A program made the translations under genes and the position numbers. Shown piece by piece: positions 1 through 9,100 of a stretch of DNA of 64,000 bases (positions within the stretch are counted from its first letter, which is position 1; every line of letters starts with the position of its first letter). Origin of the DNA: Lysinibacillus fusiformis (GTDB lineage: Bacteria; Bacillota; Bacilli; Bacillales_A; Planococcaceae); the NCBI RefSeq assembly GCF_016925635.1, contig NZ_CP070490.1, forward strand, positions 2,796,001 through 2,860,000. Direction: 5' to 3'. The notes beneath the pieces are model-generated. The model was not told where the DNA came from and ran no database searches. It saw only the letters and a list, made by a program, of their open reading frames with translations.

Positions 1-1193
1 ATAGTCGTATGCAAAATTATCATACTCATTTAGAAAATATGAATGCCTCTTTTGTTGAATATATTCGAGGAATGGCTGTTTTTAAAGCCTTTAATATTGC
101 TGGCTCCTCCTTTAAAAAGTTGCGAACAGCGATTGAAGAATACCAATTGATGTGGGCATCTATCAATCGTGAGCAATCTCCTTACTATGCTTTGTTTGTT
201 GTTTTAACAGAATCTGCTTTAGTGTTTATTATTCCTGTTGGAGGCATACGAGTTTTACATGGGACGCTTGAACCTAGTGCCTTTTTGTTAATTGTTGTAA
301 TGAGTATGACTTTTTTATCTTCGCTCAAGCAATTGCTTGATTTTGGAGGCACATTAGCGATGACATTGGAGGGGGTATCTCGTATTCAGGATATTTGGCT
401 TGTACCTTCTCAGCCACAGGGAGCAATCAATATACAGTCGAAAGAAGTACGTTCATTATCCTTTCAAAATGTATCATTTAAGTATGATACAAAGTATGTA
501 CTAAAAGATATTTCACTCCAGCTTAAAAAGGGACAAAAAATTGCCTTTGTTGGTCCATCAGGTGCAGGTAAAACGACTGCAGCTGAACTGGCAGCTAGAT
601 TTTTTGACGCAGAAGAGGGCGAGATTTGTATTAATGGTCAGCCAATACAAACGATTGCTCAACACAACTTAATGAATTTAATATCCTTTGTTTTTCAAGA
701 TACCTTTTTATCTGAGGATACAATTTATGAGAATATCATTATGGGGCAAAACTATTCTATAGAGCAAGTAGAGCACGTATGCCGTAATGCAGAAATTCAT
801 GATTTTATCGTTTCTTTACCAAACGGCTATCAGACGAAGCTTGGTGAGGCAGGTATAAAAGTTAGTGGAGGACAAAAACAGAGAATTGCGATTGCTAGAG
901 CCCTATTGAAGGACGCTCCTATTGTTATTTTAGATGAAGCAACCTCACATTCAGATATAGAGAACGAAAGGAAAATACAAAGAGCCCTTGATCATTTATT
1001 AAAAGATAAAATGACCATTATTATAGCCCATCGTTTACATACGATTAAAGAAGCAGATATTATTTATGTGTTTGATGAGGGAGAGATTATTGAGTATGGT
1101 GCACATGCCCAATTAATGAACAAGCAAGGTAGATATTATCAGATGTGGCAAAGTTATACTAAGTATGAGAAGGGGGTATCACTCAATGTTTAG
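1..1193 (+). CDS. ABC exporter half-transporter (permease + ATPase), 5' truncated by window edge
   Basis: The frame is open to the left edge, so the N-terminal membrane helices lie outside the window; the first Met inside is at base 9. The visible part has hydrophobic helices (about residues 60-110 counted from that Met) followed by an ABC ATPase domain with Walker A GPSGAGKTT (182-190), signature VSGGQKQR, Walker B VILDEAT and H-loop IIIAHR. This is the exporter-type (type IV fold) fused layout. The D-loop after Walker B reads SHSD instead of the usual SALD, so one ATP site of the pair may be degenerate. It overlaps the next ABC gene by 8 bases, which suggests a heterodimer. Substrate cannot be read; siderophore, peptide or drug transport are all possible. 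Confidence 0.9.
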   Translation, partial: SRMQNYHTHLENMNASFVEYIRGMAVFKAFNIAGSSFKKLRTAIEEYQLMWASINREQSPYYALFVVLTESALVFIIPVGGIRVLHGTLEPSAFLLIVVMSMTFLSSLKQLLDFGGTLAMTLEGVSRIQDIWLVPSQPQGAINIQSKEVRSLSFQNVSFKYDTKYVLKDISLQLKKGQKIAFVGPSGAGKTTAAELAARFFDAEEGEICINGQPIQTIAQHNLMNLISFVFQDTFLSEDTIYENIIMGQNYSIEQVEHVCRNAEIHDFIVSLPNGYQTKLGEAGIKVSGGQKQRIAIARALLKDAPIVILDEATSHSDIENERKIQRALDHLLKDKMTIIIAHRLHTIKEADIIYVFDEGEIIEYGAHAQLMNKQGRYYQMWQSYTKYEKGVSLNV

Positions 1194-2913
1194 CAACTTA
1201 CAGCTCATCTTTAAAGGACAATTGAAGCGCATGTATCTTCCTATTGGATTATCTATTTTAGATACATTTGGCACCGCTACTATGTATGGAGCACTGTATT
1301 ATGTCATTGTAAATATTGTTCAAGGAAGTTTTACCTCTGATGTCTTGAAACTTGCATTCATGATGCTGATAGGCAGCTTTGTCATCCGTGTTGTATTCAT
1401 TGGTTTTTCTCAATATTTGTATCAGTTAAGAGGTTCCATACTTATTCGTGATGCACGTATCAACGTATCCAACCATTTAAAATCCTTACCTCTAGGTTAT
1501 TTCTCAAAACAAAGCATTGGCAAACTGATTAATATTTGTACAGGAAATATGAGTGATATCGAACGGGTTATTACGCACTTAATAGGCGATATTTTAAAAA
1601 TTACAATGATCACTACTTATATTTTAAGTGTATCATTTTTCATTAATCCTCAACTTGCTATGGCACAGCTGATTATGGTGCTGTTATCGATTCCGCTGCT
1701 CCTCTTAGCTGGTCACTTAGGGCGTAAAAATGGGGAACATAAAAAAGATATTGTGGCTGAAGTGTTGTCGCGAGTAATGGAATATATTGATGGTATTAAA
1801 GTATTTCGAGCTCATAATCAAACAGGCGAGGCTTTTAAACGTTTGCATGATGCTTTAAAAAAGTATCGTGATGTTAGTATTAAAGTCGAATTGCAGCTTG
1901 TACCCGTTAATTTTTTATTTTTTATAATTATTGACTGTATCGTACCACTTGTTTTCCTAGTAGGCTCCTACAGTCTATTAGGAGGGACAATTGACGCTCA
2001 AGCGATGGTTCTTTTCATCATTATTTCGTTAGGTATATCCGCAATGTTTAAACCGTTTAGTCAGTTTTACACTGAAATAAAAATGTTGTCCGTAGCTGTT
2101 AATTATGTTGCATCTGTATATAAAAAAGAGATGCCTACTTATGAATTGGAAAATCCCACATTTACAGATTTTGATATAGTTTTTGAAAATGTAAAGTTTT
2201 CCTATGAAGAAGGGCAAGCGGTTTTAAAGGATATTAGTTTTACGATACCTGCAAAATCTACTGTCGCTTTAATTGGTACTTCTGGTTCTGGTAAAAGCAC
2301 TATATTAAATGTACTAGCTCGCTTTTGGGATATTGATGCAGGGAAAATTATGATTGGTGGAGAAACGATTTCTCGCATAGCACCTGATTATTTGCTACAA
2401 AATATGAGTATTATGTTCCAACATCCATTTTTATTGAACGATTCCATTTACAATAATGTTTTAATTGGTAATTCACAGGCTACACGTAGGGAAGTGGAAA
2501 TAGCCTGTCAACGAGCTAATTGCCATGATTTCATTATGGCAATGGAACAAGGTTATGAAACAATCGTTGGTGAAGGAGGCTCAACTTTATCTGGAGGCGA
2601 AAAACAACGAATCTCTCTAGCAAGAGCGTTTTTAAAAGATGCACCCATTATTTTGTTGGATGAGGCAACGGCATCGCTTGATCCCGATAATGAAATGGAG
2701 ATAAAGGAGGTCATTGATGAATTAATGCAAGGAAAGACGGTAGTCGTTATTGCACACAAATTAAACACGATTCAAAATGCAGATAAAATTTTATTGTTAA
2801 AGGATGGACAGATTGCTGAGCAAGGAACACATGATGAGTTAATTAAATTAGAAGGAGGCTATGCTCAGCTTTATCATGAGCAGCTAGAGGCGAAAGGATG
2901 GAAAATTTCTTGA
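1186..2913 (+). CDS. ABC exporter half-transporter (permease + ATPase), partner of upstream gene
   Basis: 575 residues. N-terminal six-helix transmembrane domain (about 1-320) and C-terminal ATPase with Walker A GTSGSGKST (364-372), signature LSGGEKQR, Walker B ILLDEATASLD and H-loop VVIAHK, all consensus. I chose ATG 1186 because GAAGGGGG lies 9 bases upstream; an in-frame ATG at 1165 has no such site. Start and preceding stop overlap (ATGTTTAG), implying translational coupling and a heterodimeric exporter. The pairing resembles YbtP/YbtQ or IrtA/IrtB-type siderophore systems, but no siderophore gene is visible, so the substrate is unknown. Confidence 0.92.
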   Translation: MFSNLQLIFKGQLKRMYLPIGLSILDTFGTATMYGALYYVIVNIVQGSFTSDVLKLAFMMLIGSFVIRVVFIGFSQYLYQLRGSILIRDARINVSNHLKSLPLGYFSKQSIGKLINICTGNMSDIERVITHLIGDILKITMITTYILSVSFFINPQLAMAQLIMVLLSIPLLLLAGHLGRKNGEHKKDIVAEVLSRVMEYIDGIKVFRAHNQTGEAFKRLHDALKKYRDVSIKVELQLVPVNFLFFIIIDCIVPLVFLVGSYSLLGGTIDAQAMVLFIIISLGISAMFKPFSQFYTEIKMLSVAVNYVASVYKKEMPTYELENPTFTDFDIVFENVKFSYEEGQAVLKDISFTIPAKSTVALIGTSGSGKSTILNVLARFWDIDAGKIMIGGETISRIAPDYLLQNMSIMFQHPFLLNDSIYNNVLIGNSQATRREVEIACQRANCHDFIMAMEQGYETIVGEGGSTLSGGEKQRISLARAFLKDAPIILLDEATASLDPDNEMEIKEVIDELMQGKTVVVIAHKLNTIQNADKILLLKDGQIAEQGTHDELIKLEGGYAQLYHEQLEAKGWKIS

Positions 2914-3044
2914 TTTATCGTTAAGAATAGTTCATCCTCCAGGTAACACTCATGGTAAGACAGTAGGGGATATCAGCGAAAATAAGTTAACCTGACCTCT
3001 TAACTACAAATTAATACTGTTCCTAGTATATATCCTAATCAAGC

Positions 3045-3084
3045 AAAAAATCATTCCGAGAATACTCATATCTCGGAATGATTT
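3045..3084. terminator. Left copy of duplicated bidirectional terminator hairpin (site 1)
   Basis: Stem AATCATTCCGAG / CTCGGAATGATT with an 11-base loop, preceded by an A-run so that it also reads as a terminator on the minus strand. It lies downstream of the ABC gene pair. An almost identical hairpin (one loop mismatch) recurs at 3610-3649, on the other side of the repeat element. Confidence 0.75.
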
Positions 3085-3609
3085 CATGTTGTTGCAAAAA
3101 GATGATGTCAACGGCAGAAAAAGCTACTTTGCAAGGTGAGGGGTTGATTTCCGTTCCGCCAGCGTCCTTTCCAGGGGGCGTCCGATGAGCCGCTTCACTC
3201 ACTTCCGTTCGCTCCAGGGTCTCCTCTGTGACGCTAAATCCCCAAGGAGTGACGCTGGCTCCACTCCAATCAACCATTCTGCAAAGTGTCTTTACTTTTT
3301 TCATAGTAGCGATCAAATCACCCATTATCTGTATTCTTAGAGGGGATAAGCTCTTATTTTCAGTGTGGAGAAGTGATGCGTGACATCACCTCTTCATAAA
3401 GAGTAGTGAGCACCTTCACTTTATTTGAAAACCTTTGCTAAAAAGTTAGTGGGTTGAAGTGGAAGGCTACTTGACTCCCGTGGGATAGCGAGACACTAAA
3501 CGGAGCGGTAGCAGAGGAAGCGGCTCGGCGCTCGCTCACAGGAAAGCAAGTAGCCAGCAACGGAAATCCATTTCTACCTTTCAATTGACTGTTTTGTTTT
3601 TCAACACTA
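3085..3609. repeat. 525-bp non-coding repeat element, copy 1
   Basis: Aligns end to end with 25225-25753; by eye about 22 substitutions and three indels (1, 6 and 9 nt), roughly 96% identity. Left end begins CATGTTGTTGCAAAAAGATG; the right end read on the other strand begins TAGTGTTGAAAAACAAAACAG trimmed to TGTTGAAAAA as a short imperfect terminal inverted repeat. Inside are two diverged GC-rich modules in inverted orientation (about 3139-3277 and 3450-3582), each containing GATTTCCGTT, separated by an AT-richer middle. There is no transposase gene. The element is MITE-like or a structured-RNA repeat; its flanks are duplicated terminator hairpins. Confidence 0.85.
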
Positions 3610-3649
3610 AAAAATCATTCCGAGAATATTCATATCTCGGAATGATTTT
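3610..3649. terminator. Right copy of duplicated bidirectional terminator hairpin (site 1)
   Basis: Same stem as 3045-3084 with one loop change (ACTC to ATTC), followed by TTTT. On the minus strand it ends in a T-run and serves as terminator of the ylaI transcript. Confidence 0.8.
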
Positions 3650-3667
3650 GTTATTAGCATGATTTAT

Positions 3668-3871
3668 TTAAAATTCTTTATCCATCTGGGGTGAAGTACG
3701 ATAAAAACGGAAATTGCCTGTTTCCATTCGTGCAACCGTATTTTCAGAAATGCGATCATGACAAATATCGCACATATAGGTATGAATTGGTCGATTACGC
3801 AATTTTTTTGCTAAAGGTAAATTATCATCTAAATTATGAATCGTATCGCAAATAACGCATTTAACGCGCAT
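3668..3871 (-). CDS. ylaI: YlaI family small zinc-ribbon-like protein (DUF2197)
   Basis: 67 residues, cytosolic. Two CxxC pairs (VKCVICD near residue 5 and YMCDICHD near residue 34) suggest a metal-binding ribbon. Sequence and position match B. subtilis YlaI, which lies in the same neighbourhood upstream of ylaN and ftsW; its role is not established. It is the second gene of a two-gene minus-strand unit, starting 11 bases after the stop of the gene at 3883, and ends just before the hairpin at 3610-3649. Confidence 0.85.
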   Translation of the reverse strand: MRVKCVICDTIHNLDDNLPLAKKLRNRPIHTYMCDICHDRISENTVARMETGNFRFYRTSPQMDKEF

Positions 3872-3882
3872 TGCATTCCCTC

Positions 3883-4383
3883 CTATTCAGCACGAATGGC
3901 TGATACGTTTTTAATAGGATTGTCAATATTTGAACCGTCTCTTAGTAATACATGGATTGGCCCATCTTCTAAAAGGGGCTTGCCATCTTGGCTATATTTT
4001 AAAATAAGTGTATAAGCTTCTTCAATTGTGAATGGATATTCTTGACCATCTTTGCAAGTTAAGACGATTTTTGTCGCTTCTTGTTTAATTTCAGCATTCT
4101 TCAAGAAATGACTTAATTCGATACCAAAAGTACCTGTTTCCATTCCTTTACGGTCAAATTTCCGCTCAGATTTTAATGTAGGTGGGAATGTTGCCCCTTC
4201 CATAATTTCACGTGACCAGTGAGCTCCTACTTCACGCATATACTTGATGTCGGCATCTTCCTCAATATCTTGAGTAATGAAGTAAGTGTTTAAATCTAAT
4301 TTACGATCATCGAAAATCCACACAGTAGGATCTAATGTTAGTTGGTATGTGACTGCACCTGTGATAGGAATTATTGTTTCCAT
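3883..4383 (-). CDS. Conserved protein of unknown function, cotranscribed with ylaI
   Basis: 166 residues from the start METIIP, which has GAGGAGG upstream; a longer frame to 4416 lacks a ribosome site. No signal peptide or membrane segment is visible. The sequence is acidic and mixed alpha/beta, with a distinctive C-terminal stretch GPIHVLLRDGSNIDNP followed by IKNVSAI. I recall such proteins annotated variously in Planococcaceae, sometimes as a peptidyl-prolyl isomerase, but I see no motif that supports that. It occupies the approximate place of ylaL in B. subtilis, though homology to YlaL is not clear to me. Confidence 0.8.
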   Translation of the reverse strand: METIIPITGAVTYQLTLDPTVWIFDDRKLDLNTYFITQDIEEDADIKYMREVGAHWSREIMEGATFPPTLKSERKFDRKGMETGTFGIELSHFLKNAEIKQEATKIVLTCKDGQEYPFTIEEAYTLILKYSQDGKPLLEDGPIHVLLRDGSNIDNPIKNVSAIRAE

Positions 4384-4490
4384 AATAGAAATCCTCCTCA
4401 AATCTTGTATATCCATGACATAGTATAACGCTAATACCTAGAGATAATAAAGAAATATAATTCCAATTCTCTATTTTCCAACGAAGACAC

Positions 4491-4519
4491 TTGCATTTTT
4501 ATCGACTAAAAGATAAACT
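4491..4519 (+). promoter_or_regulatory. Putative SigA promoter of ylaN
   Basis: TTGCAT (4491-4496), 17-base spacer, TAAACT (4514-4519). It lies 46 bases before the ylaN start in the divergent region with the minus-strand gene ending at 4383. Confidence 0.45.
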
Positions 4520-4565
4520 TTATTAAGATAGAATCGAAGAAATATCAGATAATGGGGGCGTCCTC

Positions 4566-4847
4566 ATGGATACGAAATCACAAACTTCTTTTCAAGAGAA
4601 GGCTTTGGAGCTATTAGTTGCTGATGCAGATAAGATTGCTCGCCTTATTCGAGTACAAATGGATCATTTAACAATGCCACAATGCCCTTTATATGAGGAA
4701 GTATTAGATACACAAATGTTCGGCCTGTCACGTGAAATTGACTTTGCTGTGAAGCTTGGATTGATTGAACGTGATAAGGGCAAAGAAATTCTCGATTCAC
4801 TCGAGAAGGAACTTTCTGTACTACACGACGCGTATACAGACAAATAA
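4566..4847 (+). CDS. ylaN: YlaN, iron-linked Fur-interacting protein
   Basis: 93 residues, the usual family length. The central block from [20 protein letters not shown] through [16 protein letters not shown] is nearly invariant in Firmicutes YlaN (DUF1507). In B. subtilis YlaN is needed under iron limitation and has been reported to bind iron and Fur. All-helical, cytosolic. ATG 4566 follows GGGGGCG upstream. It is a single gene with its own terminator and precedes ftsW, as in B. subtilis. Confidence 0.95.
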   Translation: MDTKSQTSFQEKALELLVADADKIARLIRVQMDHLTMPQCPLYEEVLDTQMFGLSREIDFAVKLGLIERDKGKEILDSLEKELSVLHDAYTDK

Positions 4848-4851
4848 AAAG

Positions 4852-4888
4852 AAAAACTCAAACGCTTCTTTGCGCTTTGAGTTTTTTT
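4852..4888 (+). terminator. Rho-independent terminator after ylaN
   Basis: AAACTCAAACGC / GCGCTTTGAGTTT stem with a bulged C, then a T-run. The following gene ftsW starts 20 bases later, so it may be read through or have an overlapping promoter. Confidence 0.85.
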
Positions 4889-4907
4889 ACTAGAACGAGG
4901 TTTTCCA

Positions 4908-6089
4908 ATGAGACAATACTTAAAACGTTATGCACAAAATTTTGATTACCCCTTATTTTTTACGGTCCTATTATTAAGTTTATTTGGGTTAATAATGATT
5001 TACAGTTCAAGTATGATGGTTGCTATTGCACAGAAAAAACAAGCACCTGATTTTTTTTATCAAAAGCAAGTGACCAATTTAATGGTGGCTTTTCTCGGTT
5101 TTATAGTGGCGGCCTTTTTTCCATACAAACATTATGCGAATAAGAACATTATGTTATTGCTAACGGTCGTATTGGCGGTGTTATTCACATGGTTAAAATT
5201 GTTTGGTCATGGGGCAGATGAAGTAGGCTCTCAAAGTTGGATTGCTATTCCAGGATTAGGTAATTTTCAGCCTTCAGAGTATGCGAAACTATTTATAATT
5301 TTATATTTTGCAGCTGCTTTTTATCGAAAAGCGCAAAAGTATACATTTGAAAAGCTACAACCTACTGAAATTTTTTACCCAATTTTTCTATGGATTTTAG
5401 TGGTTGCTGGGGTAGCCTTTGAAACAGACTTAGGAGCAGTAATTATTCTATGCGGAATTGCCGTTTCAGTTGTAGCTTCAAGTGGTATTCCGTTTAAAAC
5501 ATTTTGGAAATTTTTTGGTGTGTTAGGTGCATTTGGTACAGCTATTCTTGGTATTCTTTGGTTATTTAAAGGAGAGCTACTAACAGGAAATCGAAAAGGA
5601 CGGATATTGTCTTACTTAAATCCGTTTGAGTATGAGGATGGTAGTGGTCACCAAGTGGTGAATAGTTATTATGCCATTGGCGGTGGCGGCTTAGAAGGAC
5701 GTGGCCTTGGTCAATCCATTCAAAAATTAGGATACTTACCTGAACCACAAACAGATTTTATTATGGCAATCATAATGGAAGAGCTAGGGATTTGGGGCGT
5801 TTTAATTGTCTTATGTGGTCTAGGATTTATTGTATATAAAGGTTTTTCTATTGCATTACGAACAAAAGATCCATTGGCACGCATGATTGCGGCCGGCATT
5901 GCGAGCTGGATAGGCTGGCAATCGTTTATTAATCTTGGGGGTGTAACCGGGTTAATCCCGTTAACCGGTGTAACGTTACCTTTTATAAGCTATGGCGGTA
6001 CATCTATAATCATTCTATCTTTAGCGATGGGGATATTAATCAATGTTTCTATGTTTGAAAAGGTAGAGAGGAAAAAAACACAATCATAA
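4908..6089 (+). CDS. ftsW: FtsW-type SEDS peptidoglycan glycosyltransferase
   Basis: 393 residues, polytopic membrane protein of the SEDS family with about ten helices. Family marks include DFGLIMIYSSSM-like N-terminus (LLSLFGLIMIYSSSM), PSEYAKL, the LPEPQTDFIMAIIMEELG loop and the C-terminal PLTGVTLPFISYGGTS signature. FtsW polymerises lipid II at the septum with a partner class B PBP. A second SEDS protein (SpoVE type) lies at 48600-49679. Position between ylaN and pycA matches B. subtilis ftsW (ylaO). Stop is 12 bases before pycA. Confidence 0.95.
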   Translation: MRQYLKRYAQNFDYPLFFTVLLLSLFGLIMIYSSSMMVAIAQKKQAPDFFYQKQVTNLMVAFLGFIVAAFFPYKHYANKNIMLLLTVVLAVLFTWLKLFGHGADEVGSQSWIAIPGLGNFQPSEYAKLFIILYFAAAFYRKAQKYTFEKLQPTEIFYPIFLWILVVAGVAFETDLGAVIILCGIAVSVVASSGIPFKTFWKFFGVLGAFGTAILGILWLFKGELLTGNRKGRILSYLNPFEYEDGSGHQVVNSYYAIGGGGLEGRGLGQSIQKLGYLPEPQTDFIMAIIMEELGIWGVLIVLCGLGFIVYKGFSIALRTKDPLARMIAAGIASWIGWQSFINLGGVTGLIPLTGVTLPFISYGGTSIIILSLAMGILINVSMFEKVERKKTQS

Positions 6090-6101
6090 AGGGGGATACC
6101 T

Positions 6102-9100
6102 ATGGAATCAATCAACAAAATTCTCGTAGCCAATCGAGGAGAAATTGCAATTCGTATTTTCCGTGCTTGTACGGAGCTGAATATCCAAACTGTTGCCATC
6201 TATTCAAGAGAGGATAGTGGTGCTTTTCATCGCTTTAAAGCAGATGAAGCTTATTTAGTGGGAGCGGGCAAGAAACCAATTGATGCATATTTAGATATTG
6301 AAGGTATTATTGCCATCGCAAAAGATGCAGATGTTGATGCGATTCATCCAGGGTATGGTTTTTTATCTGAAAACGTGGAATTTGCACGTCGCTGTGAGGA
6401 AGAGGGCATTGTCTTTATCGGGCCAACTTCTCAGCATTTAGATATGTTTGGAGATAAAGTCAAAGCACGTTCACAAGCCATTGCGGCTGAGATTCCTGTT
6501 ATACCAGGTACAGACGGCCCTGTAGCCAATCTAGCAGAGGTAGAGACGTTTGCTAGCAATTATGGCTATCCAGTTATGATTAAGGCGGCACTTGGCGGTG
6601 GCGGTCGTGGGATGCGTCTTGTCCATACGCCAGAGGATCTTGCTTCTTCTTATGAAAGAGCAAAATCAGAAGCAAAGGCTGCTTTTGGTTCTGATGAAGT
6701 GTATGTAGAGAAGGCCATCATAAAACCAAAACATATTGAAGTACAGATTATTGGTGATCAACACGGCAATATTGTGCATTTATATGAGCGTGATTGCTCG
6801 ATCCAGCGTCGTCACCAAAAAGTGGTGGAAATTGCGCCATCTCATTCGATTTCGGAGGAGTTAAGAAATCGTATTTGTGATGCTGCTGTGAAATTAATGA
6901 AGAATGTCTCGTACATAAATGCAGGGACAGTGGAATTTTTAGTCGCAGGAGACGATTTTTATTTCATCGAGGTAAATCCTCGCATTCAAGTAGAACATAC
7001 GATTACAGAAATGATTACAGGTGTAGATATCGTCCATGCCCAAATTAAGGTAGCGGCAGGCTATGGACTACACAGTGAAGAAATTCATATGCCAAAGCAA
7101 GAAGATATGCCAATGATTGGCTATGCCATTCAGGCTCGTGTGACAACAGAAGACCCTGCAAATGACTTTATGCCAGATACAGGAAAATTAATGGTTTATC
7201 GTTCTAGTGGCGGTTTTGGAGTACGTTTAGATGCCGGGAATGGATTCCAAGGTGCTGTCGTAACACCTTATTATGATTCTCTATTAGTTAAAATTTCGAC
7301 ATCGGGCATGAACTTTAAAGAAGCTGCTGCGAAAATGGATCGTAATTTGAAAGAATTCCGTATTCGTGGTGTCAAAACGAATATCCCATTTTTAAACAAT
7401 GTCGTTACGCATGAGAAATTTATATCAGGTGCCTTTGATACAAGCTTTATTGATACAACACCAGAGCTTTTCGAGTTCCCTGTTCGTCAAGACCGTGGGA
7501 CAAAGCTATTAAGCTATATCGGAAACGTGACATTAAATGGCTTCCCAGGAGTAGAAAAGAAGTCAAAGCCCATTTTTGTTCAGCCGAACCAACCTAAAAT
7601 CGATCCTTTAATTGTACCACCAGCAGGTACGAAGCAGATTTTAGATACACAAGGGGCAGATGGCTTGGTGCAGTGGATTTTAGCACAGGACGATGTACTA
7701 CTAACAGATACAACATTCCGTGATGCGCATCAATCATTACTCGCTACACGTGTTCGTTCGCAAGATATGTACCAAATTGCCGATGCGACAGCACGTATGA
7801 TGCATCAATTATTCTCGCTGGAAATGTGGGGCGGGGCAACATTTGACGTAGCCTATCGTTTCCTGAAAGAGGATCCGTGGGAGCGCCTAGCGAAACTGCG
7901 TGAACAAGTGCCAAATGTGTTATTCCAGATGTTACTACGTGGAGCTAATGCTGTTGGTTATACAAACTATCCTGACAATCTAATTCGTGAATTTATAGCG
8001 GAATCAGCTTCATCAGGTATTGATGTATTCCGTATTTTCGATAGCTTAAACTGGATTAAAGGTATGGAAGTAGCGATTGATGCGGTGCGTCAATCAGGAA
8101 AAATTGCCGAAGCAGCAATCTGTTATACAGGTGACATTTTGGATGATAGTCGTGCGAAATATTCTGTGCAATATTATAAGGATATGGCGAAGGAGCTAGA
8201 GGTAGCAGGTGCACATATTCTAGCTATTAAAGATATGGCTGGTTTACTGAAGCCAGAAGCGGCCTATCGTTTAATTTCCGAGTTAAAAGAGACGACAAGT
8301 CTGCCAATTCACTTGCATACGCATGACACAAGTGGCAATGGAATTTACTTATATGCCAAAGCGATTGAAGCTGGTGTAGATATTATCGATACAGCACTTG
8401 GGTCTATGGCGGGCTTAACATCTCAGCCAAGTGCAAACTCCTTGTACTATGCGATGAAGGGCAGTAAACGTGAGGTACGTGCGGATATCGATTCTATGGA
8501 GAAATTATCGTACTACTGGGAAGATGTTCGTAAATACTATAAAGATTTCGAAAGTGGCATGATCAGCCCACATTCAGAAATTTATGTGCATGAGATGCCT
8601 GGTGGACAATATAGTAACTTACAGCAGCAAGCAAAAGCAGTAGGTCTTGGTGATCGTTGGGAAGAAGTGAAGCGTATGTATTCCCGTGTAAATTTACTGT
8701 TTGGTGATATTGTCAAAGTGACACCATCTTCCAAGGTGGTAGGTGATATGGCTTTATTCATGGTACAAAATGATCTAGACGAAAATACGGTCTTAACAAG
8801 AGGGCAAACGATTGACTTCCCAGATTCAGTCATTGAATTTTTCCAAGGCTATCTTGGGCAGCCACATGGCGGGTTCCCAGAGGCATTACAACAAGTGGTG
8901 CTAAAAGATCGCGAAGCAATTAGCGTTCGTCCAGGAGAATTATTAGAGCCTATTCAGTTTGATCAATTAGAGGCTGTGCTAGAGACGAAATTAAATCGTC
9001 CTGTAACGAAAAAGGATGTACTGGCTTATGCTCTCTATCCAAAAGTCTTTGAGGAGTATGCAAAAACGGCAGAATCCTTCGGCAATATTTCGGTTCTCGA

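Noticed and set aside
3035-3325. Minus-strand open frame in element copy 1, with a partner at 25248-25532 in copy 2 sharing the same reading
   Set aside because: Conservation follows from DNA identity of the repeat; no ribosome site, low-complexity composition, and the frame runs into the flanking hairpin. Probably not a protein.
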